Source of the DNA: Mycobacterium colombiense CECT 3035
GTDB lineage: Bacteria > Actinomycetota > Actinomycetes > Mycobacteriales > Mycobacteriaceae
DNA length: 64,000 nt
Reading direction: 5' to 3'
Assembly: GCF_002105755.1 (NCBI RefSeq)
Contig: NZ_CP020821.1
Coordinates: 558,001 to 622,000, forward strand
The notes under the pieces were generated by a model. That model searched no databases. It had not been told where the DNA came from and saw only the letters and a list, made by a program, of their open reading frames with translations. Of the stretch, positions 9,607-17,676 are shown piece by piece. Within the stretch, counting starts at the first letter, position 1; every line of letters begins with the position of its first letter. Both the position numbers and the translations under genes were made by a program.

Positions 9607-10628
9607 CGGTTCCGCCGGGCGACAGCCTTGACGCCGCGATGCGCTTGGCGATCGACCAGTCCAACCACGTCAAAGGGACGACGTATCCGAACCCGCCGGT
9701 GGGGGCGGTGATCCTGGACGCCGGTGGCGAGGTGGTCGGCGTCGGCGCCACCGAACCGGTCGGCGGCGATCACGCCGAGATCCTGGCGCTGCGGCGGGCC
9801 GGCGAGCTCGCCGCCGGGGGTACCGCGGTGGTCACCCTCGAGCCGTGCAACCACTACGGCAGGACGCCGCCGTGCGTGAACGCCCTGCTCGACGCGAAGG
9901 TGGCCACCGTGGTGTACGCCGTCGCCGACCCGAACCCGGAGGCCGCCGGTGGAGCGGCCCGGCTCGAAGAGGCCGGCGTGGCGGTGGAGTGCGGGGTGCT
10001 GGCCGACGAGGTGAGCGGCGGCCCGCTGCGGGAGTGGCTGCACAAGCAGCGCACCGGGCTACCGCATCTGACCTGGAAATACGCCAGCAGCGTCGATGGC
10101 CGCAGCGCGGCGGCCGACGGCTCCAGCCAGTGGATTTCCAGCGAGGCCTCGCGGCTGGATCTGCATCGCCGGCGCGCGGCCGCGGGCGCGATCGTGGTGG
10201 GCACCGGCACCGTGCTGGCCGACGACCCGGCGTTGACCGCGCGGCTGCCCGACGGCTCGCTGGCCGACCGGCAACCCCTGCGCGTCGTCATCGGGATGCG
10301 CGAAATACCGTCGGAGGCAAAGGTTCTCAACGACGATTCGCGGACCATGCTGATCCGCACGCACGATCCGCTGGAGGTGCTCAAGGCCGTGTCCGACCGC
10401 ACCGACGTGCTGCTGGAGGGCGGCCCGACGCTCGCGGGTGCCTTCCTGCGGGCCGGGGTGGTCAACCGGATCCTGGCCTACGTCGCGCCGACGCTGCTGG
10501 GCGGCCCCGTCACCGCGGTCGACGACGTCGGCGTGCCCACGATCACGCGGGCGCTGCGCTGGCAGTTCGATGGCGTCGATCGGGTCGGGCCGGACCTGCT
10601 GCTCAGCCTGGTGCCGCGCAGCGGCTAG
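9603..10628 (+). CDS. ribD: Bifunctional riboflavin deaminase/reductase RibD (RibG)
   Basis: Catalyses deamination and then side-chain reduction of the pyrimidine intermediate in riboflavin synthesis. 341 residues. The N-terminal CMP/dCMP deaminase-type zinc domain shows His57-Ala-Glu59 and the zinc cysteines Cys82 and Cys91 in [11 protein letters not shown]. The C-terminal DHFR-like reductase domain starts near [20 protein letters not shown], with the NADPH region [18 protein letters not shown] and [13 protein letters not shown]. Convergent with the P55 gene, with the stops overlapping by four bases (10625-10628). Confidence 0.95.
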   Translation: MTVPPGDSLDAAMRLAIDQSNHVKGTTYPNPPVGAVILDAGGEVVGVGATEPVGGDHAEILALRRAGELAAGGTAVVTLEPCNHYGRTPPCVNALLDAKVATVVYAVADPNPEAAGGAARLEEAGVAVECGVLADEVSGGPLREWLHKQRTGLPHLTWKYASSVDGRSAAADGSSQWISSEASRLDLHRRRAAAGAIVVGTGTVLADDPALTARLPDGSLADRQPLRVVIGMREIPSEAKVLNDDSRTMLIRTHDPLEVLKAVSDRTDVLLEGGPTLAGAFLRAGVVNRILAYVAPTLLGGPVTAVDDVGVPTITRALRWQFDGVDRVGPDLLLSLVPRSG

Positions 10629-12205
10629 CGCTCACCCAACGAGACCGCTTGCGGCTCGGCGATTTCCGGTTCCTCGGCGTGCTCCTTGCGCCCGCCGATC
10701 AGCAGACCCAGCAGTGCTCCCAAAATGCAGATCACCACGGTGGCCGAGAAGATGTCGCCATACATCATGGCGAAGGCCTTGAGGTACATCGTGCCCTGGG
10801 CGGCGATGCGCTCCAGCAGGGAGGCGTTGGCCGGGATCGCCGCGGTCAGGCCCGCCACGATCTGGTTGAACCGGTACAGGCCCCACGCGGTGAGCGCGGC
10901 CACGCCGATCAGCATGCCGGTCATCCGGGCCACCACCACGGCCGCCGAGGCGATGCCGTGTTCGGCCGATGGAACAACCCGCAGCGCCGCGGACGTCAGC
11001 GGCCCGATCACCAGGCCCAGGCCCAGACCGGCCACCAGCAGGTCGGCATGCAAGATGGGGACGCTGAACAATCCGAAGATGTTGTGCTTCTGGCTCAGCA
11101 CGTCCTGGCGCCAGAAGTGGATCAGCCAGTACCCGTAGGCCGCGATCAGCAGGCCGACGAAAGCCATGATCCGGTCACCGACCCGGGTGGCGATCCAACC
11201 GCCCAAGACCGCCCCGATCGGCAGCGCGATCAGGAACCACAACAGCAGGCCGGCGGCCTGCGTCTCGTCCATCTGCAGCACGCCCTGGCCGAACAGCTCC
11301 ACGTCGACCAGCGTCACCATCAGCGCGGCACCGGCGAACAACGAGGCGCCCAGCGCGGCCAGGAACGGGCGGAAGTGCACGCCCGCCGGTTCGATCAGCC
11401 GGGTGCGCGCGAAGCGCTCCCAGATCAGGAACAGCGCCGCGACCACGACCGCGCCGATGACCAGCGGCAACCCGTAGCTCGGCAGGATCTGCTTGCCGTC
11501 GGGTTGCGGGTTGTACAGACCGATCACCGCGAGGCCCAGGGCGACCGCCAGCAGCACGCCGCCGACCAGGTCGACCTTCTCGGGCCTCTCCACCCGTTCG
11601 TGCGAGGGCAGGCTGAACTGGATCATCACCATCGCGATGAGGGTCAGCGGGACGTTGATCCAGAACACGTAGCGCCAGTCGTGGGTGAGGAAGACGATGA
11701 AGATCCCGTACAGCGGGCCCAGCACGCTGCCGAGTTCCTGCGCGGCACCGATGCCGCCCAGCACGCCGGCGCGGTTGCGCTGCGCCCACAGATCGGCGCC
11801 CAGCGCGAGGGTGACCGGCAACAGGGCGCCGCTGGCCACACCCTGGATGGTGCGGCCGCCGACCAGCAGGTGGAAATCGCCCCAGTGACCGGCCAGCGCG
11901 GTGACCACCGAGCCGACGATGAACAGCGCCAGGCTGACCTGCAGCACCAGCTTGCGGCCGAACCGGTCGGACGCGCGGCCCAGCAGCGGCATGGCGGCGA
12001 TGTAGCCCAGCAGGTACATCGTGATGATCCAGGTGATGCGCTGCAGCTGGTTAATCGGGATGTGAACGTCGGTCATGATGTCGCGCATGATCGTCACGAC
12101 GACATAGGCGTCCAGGGCGCCCAGCAGGACCGCCAGGCTGCCCGCGCTGATCGCTACGCGGCGCCCGGTTTGGTGCCCGGCTGGAGCGGCGGTCTCCGCG
12201 GTCAC
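10625..12205 (-). CDS. p55: P55-type MFS efflux transporter
   Basis: A 526-residue major facilitator of the 14-helix DHA2 type, the partner of lipoprotein LprG. The second cytoplasmic loop carries MFS motif A ([10 protein letters not shown] at about 76-85). In M. tuberculosis the LprG-Rv1410c system exports lipids such as triacylglycerides and supports drug tolerance and cell-wall integrity. The GTG start overlaps the lprG stop as GTGA, so the two are coupled. The C-terminus is soluble and acidic ([16 protein letters not shown]). Confidence 0.93.
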   Translation of the reverse strand: MTAETAAPAGHQTGRRVAISAGSLAVLLGALDAYVVVTIMRDIMTDVHIPINQLQRITWIITMYLLGYIAAMPLLGRASDRFGRKLVLQVSLALFIVGSVVTALAGHWGDFHLLVGGRTIQGVASGALLPVTLALGADLWAQRNRAGVLGGIGAAQELGSVLGPLYGIFIVFLTHDWRYVFWINVPLTLIAMVMIQFSLPSHERVERPEKVDLVGGVLLAVALGLAVIGLYNPQPDGKQILPSYGLPLVIGAVVVAALFLIWERFARTRLIEPAGVHFRPFLAALGASLFAGAALMVTLVDVELFGQGVLQMDETQAAGLLLWFLIALPIGAVLGGWIATRVGDRIMAFVGLLIAAYGYWLIHFWRQDVLSQKHNIFGLFSVPILHADLLVAGLGLGLVIGPLTSAALRVVPSAEHGIASAAVVVARMTGMLIGVAALTAWGLYRFNQIVAGLTAAIPANASLLERIAAQGTMYLKAFAMMYGDIFSATVVICILGALLGLLIGGRKEHAEEPEIAEPQAVSLGER

Positions 12206-12909
12206 GAGCTCACCGGGGGCTTGGTGACCTGAACCTGCTCGCCCCAGTTGGACAGGGTGATCTGGGCGGAGTTGCCCGAGCTCTTCTGCAGGTTGGCCTG
12301 GACCAGCTGGTGGTCACCGGACTCCTGGACCCACACCGTGCTCGGCACCGGCTGCGTCGCGTTGAACTGCGGCACGATCTTGTTCACCGCGTCGGCCGAG
12401 ACGTTGCCGGTGATGCGAATGGTGTTCTGCCCGTTGATGTTTTCGCGGCCCTCGGCCTTGGCGTTGCTGAAGTTGGCCAGCGCGTTGCCCAGCCCGTTGT
12501 CGGGGTTCAGCAGCACCGAGACGTCGTAGACGTCGGAGGCCTTGCCGAAGTCGCTCCACTTGTTCGGGGTGAGGGTGGCGTACAGGGTTCCGTCGAGCAC
12601 CACGAAGTTGGCGTCGATGTCGGAACCGCCCAGGGTGATGGTGGCGTTGCCCGACGCGGCGGTGGCCGGTGCCGTGGTGAGGTCACCGGTCAGCGTCTTG
12701 ATGGGCAGCCCGGGGATCTTGCCCTGGATGCTCAGCGCGATGTGCGCGCTCTGCACCTTCTTGGTGGCGTCGGCCGACTGCTTGACCAAGGTCGTGCCGT
12801 CGGGAAGCGGCGCGCCGCTCTGCTTTGAGCCGGACGAACAGCCGGCGATCAAGGCGGTGGCGAGGGTTAGGGATGCGATGACGGCCGATATACGGCGGCG
12901 GGTCTGCAT
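12202..12909 (-). CDS. lprG: Lipoprotein LprG
   Basis: A 235-residue lipoprotein that binds triacylated glycolipids and triacylglycerides and hands them to the cell surface with P55. The signal peptide [20 protein letters not shown] ends in lipobox LIAGC (Cys24 acylated). The mature part is the LppX_LprAFG beta-sandwich ([20 protein letters not shown] and onward). ATG at 12909 is preferred over 12918 and over the longer frame to 13014, because those add a non-signal-like segment. It is first in the lprG-p55 operon. Confidence 0.93.
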   Translation of the reverse strand: MQTRRRISAVIASLTLATALIAGCSSGSKQSGAPLPDGTTLVKQSADATKKVQSAHIALSIQGKIPGLPIKTLTGDLTTAPATAASGNATITLGGSDIDANFVVLDGTLYATLTPNKWSDFGKASDVYDVSVLLNPDNGLGNALANFSNAKAEGRENINGQNTIRITGNVSADAVNKIVPQFNATQPVPSTVWVQESGDHQLVQANLQKSSGNSAQITLSNWGEQVQVTKPPVSS

Positions 12910-13027
12910 ACTCTGCATCGTAGAGGGTGCGGGTGACTGCGCTGGTGAACGCGGGGTGCCGGTGTCGTCCCGGCGCGGCTGTTTGCCCTGCTCATCAGCG
13001 TGAGTGGGGGCCAATTAGCCTAAGGGG

Positions 13028-13654
13028 ATGTTTACCGGAATTGTCGAGGAACTCGGCGAGGTGACGGCCCGCGACGTCCTTTCGGACGCCGCACGGCTGA
13101 CCATCCGCGGTGCCGTCGTGACCGCCGACGCGGGCCATGGCGATTCGATCGCCGTCAACGGCGTGTGCCTGACCGTCGCCGAGCTGCTGCCCGGCGGGCA
13201 GTTCACGGCCGACGTGATGGCCGAATCGCTCAACCGGTCCAACCTGGGCGAATTGCAGGTCGGCAGCCGGGTGAACCTCGAGCGCGCCGCGGCCGTCAAC
13301 AGCCGGCTGGGCGGGCACATCGTGCAGGGCCACGTCGACGGGACGGGGCGCATCGTGTCTCGGACGCCGTCGGAGCACTGGGAAGTGGTGCGCATCGAGA
13401 TGCCCGCCGGCGTGGCCCGCTACGTCGTGGAGAAGGGATCGATCACCGTCGACGGAATCTCGTTGACGGTGTCCGGCCTGGGCGCCGAGCCGGGGGACTG
13501 GTTCGAGGTCTCGCTGATCCCCACCACCCGCGAATTGACCACCCTGGGCCGCGCCCCGGTCGGCACTCAGGTGAACCTCGAGGTCGACGTCATCGCCAAA
13601 TATGTAGAGCGGCTCATGACGCAAACGGGCCGGTTTACCAGCGGAAACGAGTAA
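13028..13654 (+). CDS. ribE: Riboflavin synthase alpha chain, C-terminus supplied by the integrated element
   Basis: Converts two 6,7-dimethyl-8-ribityllumazine molecules into riboflavin plus the pyrimidine precursor. 208 residues with two tandem lumazine-binding domains: the first starts MFTGIVEELGEV, the second after HIVQGHVDGTGRIV. The last part is a chimera. Up to 13599 it is host sequence; from there to the stop at 13654 it comes from the inserted element and reads YVERLM in recoded codons followed by an unrelated tail. The displaced host 3' end (IAKYVERLMAAQAE and stop) is intact at 23049-23093. The enzyme should remain functional because only the extreme C-terminus changed. The M. tuberculosis counterpart is called ribC (Rv1412). 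Confidence 0.93.
   Translation: MFTGIVEELGEVTARDVLSDAARLTIRGAVVTADAGHGDSIAVNGVCLTVAELLPGGQFTADVMAESLNRSNLGELQVGSRVNLERAAAVNSRLGGHIVQGHVDGTGRIVSRTPSEHWEVVRIEMPAGVARYVVEKGSITVDGISLTVSGLGAEPGDWFEVSLIPTTRELTTLGRAPVGTQVNLEVDVIAKYVERLMTQTGRFTSGNE
13592..13599. other. attL core
   Basis: ATCGCCAA inside ribE codons for Ile-Ala-Lys. The identical octamer recurs at 23049-23056. Downstream of the core, attL and attR differ mainly at third codon positions, as expected when the element carries its own synonymous version of the target gene's end. Confidence 0.7.
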
Positions 13655-13669
13655 ATAGCGGGGTGCATA

Positions 13670-13706
13670 CCGTTACAGGTCTAAGGTAACGGGCATGACG
13701 GTTACC
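13670..13706. promoter_or_regulatory. Inverted GTTAC/GTAAC motifs over the integrase start
   Basis: CCGTTAC (13670-13676) and GTAACGG (13686-13692) form a perfect 7-bp inverted repeat. GGTAAC (13685-13690) pairs again with GTTACC (13701-13706), so three half-sites flank and overlap the integrase ATG at 13695. They could be an operator for integrase control or arm-type integrase/excisionase sites near attL. Confidence 0.4.
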
Positions 13707-14603
13707 ACCTCTCCGGACCTCTCCGACCTGCTCATTTCGTGGAAACTCGCCCTCGAAGGCTCCCGCAAATCCGCCCAGACCATCGGCTCCTACACCCTCG
13801 GTGCCCGGCTGTACCTCGACTGGTGCGCGGAGAACGGGCACCCTCCGGTACTAGACCGCAAGCAGGTCCAACGCTGGGTTGTCGAGCTGATGCACAGCGG
13901 CCGGTCGCCCGCGACGGCCCGCGCCCGCCTATCCGCCCTCCGGGCCTACTCCAAGTGGCTCGCGGCCGAGGAGGAGCTGCCCTCGGACCCGCTGCTCGGG
14001 ATCGCCCCGCCCCGGCTCGACTCGAAGGTCGTGGACGCCCTCTCGACGGAGGAGCTGGCCGCGCTGATCCGGGCGTGCAAGGGCAAGGAGTTCATCGACC
14101 TGCGGGACGAGGCCGTGGTCCGGCTCTTCGCGGAAACCGGGATGCGGGCGCGCGAGCTACTCGGGCTCACGGTGGAGGACGTAGACCTCGGCCGAGGACT
14201 GATAACCGTCCAGCGGGGGAAGGGCGGCAAGGGCCGGATCGTCCCGTTCGGGGGAGCGACCGGCACGGCGGTGGACCGGTACCTGCGGAGGGCGCGACGG
14301 AAGCACCGCCTCGCTCACACGTCTAACGCGCTCTGGCTCGGCGGCGGAGGGCAGAAGTTCGGATATCACGGCCTCGACACGGCGCTGAAGCGCCGGGCCG
14401 AGCTGGCCGGCCTCCGGAGCTTCCATATCCATCAGCTCCGGCACACGTTCGCCTCGCGGTGGGTCACAGCGCAGGGGAGCGAGGGCGGCCTGATGGCCGT
14501 CGCCGGGTGGAGCTCCCGGCAGATGGTGGACCGGTACACGCGGTCGGTCGCGGCGGACCGGGCAGCGGCGGAAGCCCGCCGCCTGAATCTCGGCGACATC
14601 TGA
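13695..14603 (+). CDS. int: Tyrosine recombinase (integrase)
   Basis: A 302-residue phage-type integrase that recombines attP with attB in ribE. The N-terminal SAM-like core-binding domain (about 10-95) is followed by the catalytic domain. The active-site set is complete: Arg151 in ETGMRARELLGL, His246 and Arg249 in HIHQLRHTFAS, Trp272 in AGWSS, and nucleophile Tyr281 in MVDRYTRS. Lys is likely in the RGKGGKGR hairpin near 174-181. It is the first gene after attL and transcribed away from it. The start ATG lies within inverted repeats and has almost no leader after the ribE stop. Type differs from the serine integrase of phiRv1. Confidence 0.95.
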   Translation: MTVTTSPDLSDLLISWKLALEGSRKSAQTIGSYTLGARLYLDWCAENGHPPVLDRKQVQRWVVELMHSGRSPATARARLSALRAYSKWLAAEEELPSDPLLGIAPPRLDSKVVDALSTEELAALIRACKGKEFIDLRDEAVVRLFAETGMRARELLGLTVEDVDLGRGLITVQRGKGGKGRIVPFGGATGTAVDRYLRRARRKHRLAHTSNALWLGGGGQKFGYHGLDTALKRRAELAGLRSFHIHQLRHTFASRWVTAQGSEGGLMAVAGWSSRQMVDRYTRSVAADRAAAEARRLNLGDI

Positions 14604-14845
14604 AACGCCCCGGCGGGCCTCCGGCCGTTCCGGCACGGCAGGGGCTACGGTAAGCGACGGCAACACGAGAAACCACAGGCTCTGACACCGGCCGGGGACG
14701 GCCCGGACCTCCCACGAAAAGCCGCTCCACAAAGGCGATGGAGGTCCCCCGCACGCCAAGCGGGATATGACCGGGCGCAGGGCAGCGGGCTCCCAATGGG
14801 CTCGCTGCTACGCGCCCGGTTTCGCCTTTTCCGGAGGCGAACACG
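14604..14845 (+). other. Structured non-coding interval between integrase and the first small gene
   Basis: No credible ORF. GGACCTCC (14705-14712) pairs perfectly with GGAGGTCC (14740-14747), enclosing a GCC/GGC inner pair, and a larger nested hairpin follows at 14770-14820. The interval could be a terminator cluster after int, a leader controlling the downstream genes, or a small RNA. Confidence 0.45.
14770..14830 (+). terminator. Long nested hairpin followed by a T-rich run
   Basis: Outer stem ACCGGGCGC (14770-14778) with GCGCCCGGT (14812-14820), inner stem GCAGCG with CGCTGC, then TTCGCCTTTT. It resembles an intrinsic terminator closing the integrase transcript and ends just 3 bp before the ribosome binding site GGAGG (14833-14837) of the next gene. 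Confidence 0.5.
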
Positions 14846-15196
14846 GTGTCTACCGACACACCCGATAACCCGAATCCCTACCCCAACCTGCGGCCGAAGA
14901 ACCGGAGCCTAAACGGCCGGGTCGCCTCGTTGCAGAGCTGGGCGAATACGAAGGACCGGCGACAGCGGCTCGCCACCGCGCACGCCAACTCGCCGGTGGA
15001 CATCGCTTGGCACGCAAAGAAAATGGGCTTCGACCCGGACGCGATGACCGAGGGCGAGTACCTGCAGGCCGAGGCTGCCCGGAAGGCGTACTTCGCCCGT
15101 CTCAACCGTAAGTCGGTCCAGGTCCGGCAGGCGAAAGCCGCCGCCCGCAAGGCAGCCCGCGAAGCAGCTCGCGAAACGAACGGCGGCACTCGGTGA
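14846..15196 (+). CDS. Small basic hypothetical protein of the element
   Basis: 116 residues, start GTG with GGAGG eight bases upstream. The N-terminus is Pro/Asn rich (NPNPYPNLRPKNRSLNGR), the middle is mixed, and the C-terminus is a strongly basic Ala/Arg/Lys helix (QAKAAARKAAREAARE). No family recognised. The basic helical tail suggests nucleic-acid binding. It is the first gene of a tightly packed chain: its stop overlaps the next start as GTGA. Confidence 0.65.
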   Translation: MSTDTPDNPNPYPNLRPKNRSLNGRVASLQSWANTKDRRQRLATAHANSPVDIAWHAKKMGFDPDAMTEGEYLQAEAARKAYFARLNRKSVQVRQAKAAARKAAREAARETNGGTR

Positions 15197-15381
15197 TCCG
15201 GGAACGCCGAAGGTCCGCCTTCTACGGGGTGCACTACGCCCCTCCAGCGGACCTCCTGTGGCACGGAACTAACGAGAACCAACCATCAATTCAGTTGTCG
15301 ATACCGGCCGGAACCGGCTGCACTGATCTTGCCATCGGGCACCGACTGTTTGGCCCTCGCCGCGCCGGAGGGGAGCCGTGA
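15193..15381 (+). CDS. Small hypothetical protein, translationally coupled
   Basis: 62 residues beginning at a GTG that overlaps the preceding stop, and ending in a TGA that overlaps the next gene's GTG/ATG start region. Rich in Arg, Pro and Gly, with no recognisable domain. Support comes mostly from the head-to-tail overlaps on both sides. It could instead be a non-coding spacer in which the overlaps are chance. Confidence 0.4.
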   Translation: MIRERRRSAFYGVHYAPPADLLWHGTNENQPSIQLSIPAGTGCTDLAIGHRLFGPRRAGGEP

Positions 15382-16133
15382 TGGCCCGAGGTAGCTCCCT
15401 GTTCCCCGCCGAGCTGCACGGCGATGACGGATTCCGCGATCTGGAGTCGGGACCGCAGCGCCTCCTCATGTGGCTGTGGGTCCACCCCGACCTCAACACC
15501 GCCGGAGTCATAGCCGTCCAACTCGACGAGTGGGCCAGCGCCGTCAAGGGTGAAACCACAGCCGACATCGATTGCTACATAAAGGTTCTGCAGGCCGAAG
15601 GCTGGGTGGACTGCGAGGACGGCCAACTGTGGCTCCGGCCGTTCATGAAATACGACGGCGCGCTGAAAAGCCCAACCACCTACGTCAACGCTGCACGGGC
15701 CGTCAAAACCGTTCGCTCCCGCCGACTCCGCACCCAAATCTGGGACATGTTCCGGACTTTCCCGATGCCCCTCGCGCCCATACCGGACGACGAAAAGAAG
15801 GCCAGGCAGGCCGAAATCAGGAACGAATCCGTCGAGAAAGCCTGGGCCGAACTCGAACAACGCATGGCCAGAAGTGGAGTGCGGGAATCGCTTCCGGTTC
15901 CGGAGGGTGACCATCTTCATCATCATCATCATCATCTTCAGCTTCAACATCAACACACCCCATCCGATCCCCCATGCGATACCCCATCGGATACCCCATC
16001 CCATCCCCCATCGGGACAGTCCTGGAACGGTTCTCGAACCGCTCCAGAGCGGCCCTGTACGTACGGGTGTGATGCTCCGGCCGTACCGGGCGGAAGCGCC
16101 TGCGCCGCGTGCGTCCGGGCGGGCCGGTCATGA
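15381..16133 (+). CDS. Putative phage-type replication initiator with winged helix and C-terminal zinc knuckle
   Basis: 250 residues from the ATG at 15381, five bases after GGAGGGGAG; a GTG at 15378 is the alternative. The N-terminal ~120 residues (SSLFPAELHGDDGFRDLES, QRLLMWLWVHPDLNTAGVI, VLQAEGWVDCEDGQLWLRPF) resemble the wHTH replication proteins of actinobacterial phages and prophages, which bind origins or load helicase. A charged helix follows (DDEKKARQAEIRNESVEKAW), then a His/Gln/Leu run and a Thr-Pro-Ser-Asp repeat encoded by simple-sequence DNA. The C-terminus has four cysteines (CTYGCDAPAVPGGSACAAC) likely to bind zinc. The function is inferred from fold-like similarity, not proven. 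Confidence 0.6.
   Translation: MARGSSLFPAELHGDDGFRDLESGPQRLLMWLWVHPDLNTAGVIAVQLDEWASAVKGETTADIDCYIKVLQAEGWVDCEDGQLWLRPFMKYDGALKSPTTYVNAARAVKTVRSRRLRTQIWDMFRTFPMPLAPIPDDEKKARQAEIRNESVEKAWAELEQRMARSGVRESLPVPEGDHLHHHHHHLQLQHQHTPSDPPCDTPSDTPSHPPSGQSWNGSRTAPERPCTYGCDAPAVPGGSACAACVRAGRS
15912..16015 (+). repeat. CAT microsatellite plus degenerate CCCCATCSGAT tandem repeat inside a coding region
   Basis: Six uninterrupted CAT triplets (His6) within 15912-15939 are followed at about 15956-16015 by five copies of an 11-13-bp unit close to ACCCCATCGGAT, encoding a Thr-Pro-Ser-Asp low-complexity linker. The unit length is not always a multiple of three, so slippage here could change the frame of the putative replication protein. 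Confidence 0.75.
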
Positions 16134-16312
16134 GCTCCAGGGCGGAGTTCGAGGAGATTCGGCGGCGCGCTTTGGATGCGTGCGAACGGAATCGGTTGGA
16201 GCCGAGGCTGTGTCTGCATTGCCGTAAGCGGGCTGCTGCAGGCGGGACCGCGTGGTGGAAGCACTGGTGTCGGGTCTGCCTTCGCAGCTGGGTGCCGGAG
16301 GCCGGGCCGTGA
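16130..16312 (+). CDS. Small zinc-ribbon-like protein
   Basis: 60 residues from the ATG at 16130, which overlaps the previous stop as ATGA. An N-terminal charged helix (AEFEEIRRRALDACERNR) precedes two CxxC pairs (CLHCRKRAAAGGTAWWKHWCRVC) typical of a zinc ribbon. Probably a nucleic-acid-binding or protein-docking accessory factor of the element. No family assigned. Confidence 0.55.
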   Translation: MSSRAEFEEIRRRALDACERNRLEPRLCLHCRKRAAAGGTAWWKHWCRVCLRSWVPEAGP

Positions 16313-16587
16313 GCGTCAAACATGCTCGGCGACGGCATCTGCGGCCGGTGGTCGATCCCCGAGTGGCACTTCAAGAACGCATCGCCGTCCTGGAGCGTCG
16401 GCAGGAGGTACGTCGCGAACACGTGCGGTGGTATCTCCAGGCTTCGCAGGCGTTGATCGAGCGGGAGGACCTGCGAATCGCCAACCTGAAAGCGCAACTG
16501 GAGCAGGCCAATGCCGACAGCCTGTCAGACCGACGCCGCCGCGTCGTCGCGGAGCGCCTGGCCGAACTCGAGGCCGGGTCGTCATGA
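16309..16587 (+). CDS. Small coiled-coil protein
   Basis: 92 residues from a GTG at 16309 overlapping the previous stop (GTGA). After a basic start (SVKHARRRHLRP) the sequence is nearly all heptad-like charged helix: ALQERIAVLERRQEVRR, then IEREDLRIANLKAQLEQANA and VVAERLAELEAG. The coiled coil suggests a structural or regulatory dimer. Scaffold-like function is possible but unsupported. The frame extends upstream to 16252 only through the previous gene. Confidence 0.55.
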   Translation: MSVKHARRRHLRPVVDPRVALQERIAVLERRQEVRREHVRWYLQASQALIEREDLRIANLKAQLEQANADSLSDRRRRVVAERLAELEAGSS

Positions 16588-17069
16588 GCGGGCGGGGGTG
16601 GGATCGGCGCAAGGACGGACCGCCGCCGGAGCCGTCCGCGTGCACGCTGATCTGCTGGCGGATGGGGCTCACCGGCCGCGCCGAAGTCACCCTCGCCGCA
16701 ATCGCGGAACTCACCCAATGGGCCTCTGTGGCCGAGGCTCTGGCGGCGAGCAGGGAGCTAGCGCCGTGCGATCCGGAGGGCCTATGCACCCGTGACCACG
16801 CCATCGTGGCCTACGAGCTGGACATCCGGGGCCGGGAGCGGGTCCGGGTCCGCCGTGCACCAAAACCCGCGCAGCGAAAGGAGAACCGTGGGGAAACGAG
16901 CGAACGCGAAACGAAACGCCATCTCGGAGCGGCACGCGATGGCGTGCCTGATCGTGGAGGGCCGCACCGACCTGATCGAGAAGGTGCATCGCGGAGAGTG
17001 CACGGCCGGGCAGGCACTGAATCGGGATCGGGACGCAAAACGCAAGGCACGAGGAAGGAACAACGATGA
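16584..17069 (+). CDS. Hypothetical protein, 3' half overlaps another reading frame
   Basis: 161 residues if read to its stop, from an ATG overlapping the previous stop as ATGA. The first ~95 residues look coded for (CTLICWRMGLTGRAEVTLAA, IAELTQWASVAEALAASREL, CDPEGLCTRDHAIVAYELD) and carry four scattered cysteines. From about 16888 onward a better-coded gene occupies a different frame with higher third-position GC, so the last ~60 residues, low in complexity and Arg/Gly/Glu rich, are probably an overprinted tail. Its stop overlaps the start at 17066 as ATGA. No family recognised. Confidence 0.4.
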   Translation: MSGRGWDRRKDGPPPEPSACTLICWRMGLTGRAEVTLAAIAELTQWASVAEALAASRELAPCDPEGLCTRDHAIVAYELDIRGRERVRVRRAPKPAQRKENRGETSERETKRHLGAARDGVPDRGGPHRPDREGASRRVHGRAGTESGSGRKTQGTRKEQR

Positions 17070-17091
17070 ACCTGCAAGCACTGACCGATGA
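16888..17091 (+). CDS. Small basic hypothetical protein
   Basis: 67 residues from a GTG at 16888 with AAAGGAG (16877-16883) four bases upstream. Composition is KRANAKRNAISERHAMACL, then IVEGRTDLIEKVHRGECTAG and a Lys/Arg-rich end. Third-position GC across the frame is high, in contrast to the overlapping 161-residue frame. It overlaps the start of the next gene by 26 bases. Function unknown; the size and charge suit a DNA-binding accessory protein. Confidence 0.5.
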   Translation: MGKRANAKRNAISERHAMACLIVEGRTDLIEKVHRGECTAGQALNRDRDAKRKARGRNNDEPASTDR

Positions 17092-17404
17092 GGATTTGGC
17101 CGGGCTGACGAGCTGGTGCGAGCCCCTAGCCCGCATGCGCGACCCGGCCGTCTCGGCCTACGGGAACGCCGCCTGGCACGCCTGCAACAGCGAAGCGCAG
17201 CGCCGCCGGTCCGGAGGCACGACGCTCCGGTCCTGGCCGGACCCCGCCGATTTGGGCAACGAAGCCCTCGTGTTCCTCGGGCACCTCCTCTCAGGAATCC
17301 ACGACGCCGGGAGCCCGCAGCTCGCCGCGTTCGTGGAAGAACTCGGGGAGCAGCTCGTGGACCTGCTGTACCTGCAGGTCGCCGACCCCGGCCTCCCCGA
17401 GTGA
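17066..17404 (+). CDS. Hypothetical protein of the element
   Basis: 112 residues with a good ribosome binding site (AAGGA six bases before ATG). The sequence is acidic and helical (LTDEDLAGLTSWCEPLARMR, then HDAGSPQLAAFVEELGEQLVDLLYLQV). No catalytic motif or membrane segment. It is the last gene of the dense early chain that starts at 14846 and precedes the spacer before the capsid gene. Confidence 0.6.
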   Translation: MNLQALTDEDLAGLTSWCEPLARMRDPAVSAYGNAAWHACNSEAQRRRSGGTTLRSWPDPADLGNEALVFLGHLLSGIHDAGSPQLAAFVEELGEQLVDLLYLQVADPGLPE

Positions 17405-17676
17405 CGTCAAAATGACGCCACGCCAACCGATTCCGGCGTGGATGCTTGCACCATGACGGTGCCCGCGTCTATCGTGACGGGCAGCGCTACGGGAACCACC
17501 TGGGGAGCGATCCCCGGCTCGGACGTGGCAGCGAGGTTGATCGGGGCCGCGATGGCGGATCGACTTCGAGATGTGGCCGGGGCCGCGACGGCGGGCCGCA
17601 ACATTCAGACATGTGCTAATTGCGTTGCGTAGCAACGTGTTTCAGTTGCGCGCACCCCCCGACGAAGGACGCCATC
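17405..17676 (+). other. Spacer upstream of the capsid gene
   Basis: Contains a short hairpin CGTTGC-GTA-GCAACG just after a TGCTAAT element that resembles an extended -10 box (about 17613-17619), so a promoter for the capsid gene is plausible here. An ORF from ATG 17453 to 17632 (59 residues, Ala/Thr rich) is open but has no ribosome binding site and no recognisable features. I did not call it a gene. Confidence 0.3.

Noticed and set aside
15912..16015. CRISPR-like array
   Set aside because: Units are contiguous, short and degenerate with no spacers, and lie inside an ORF; a microsatellite.
17453..17632. 59-residue ORF before the capsid gene
   Set aside because: No ribosome binding site, no domain; the interval looks more like a promoter/leader.
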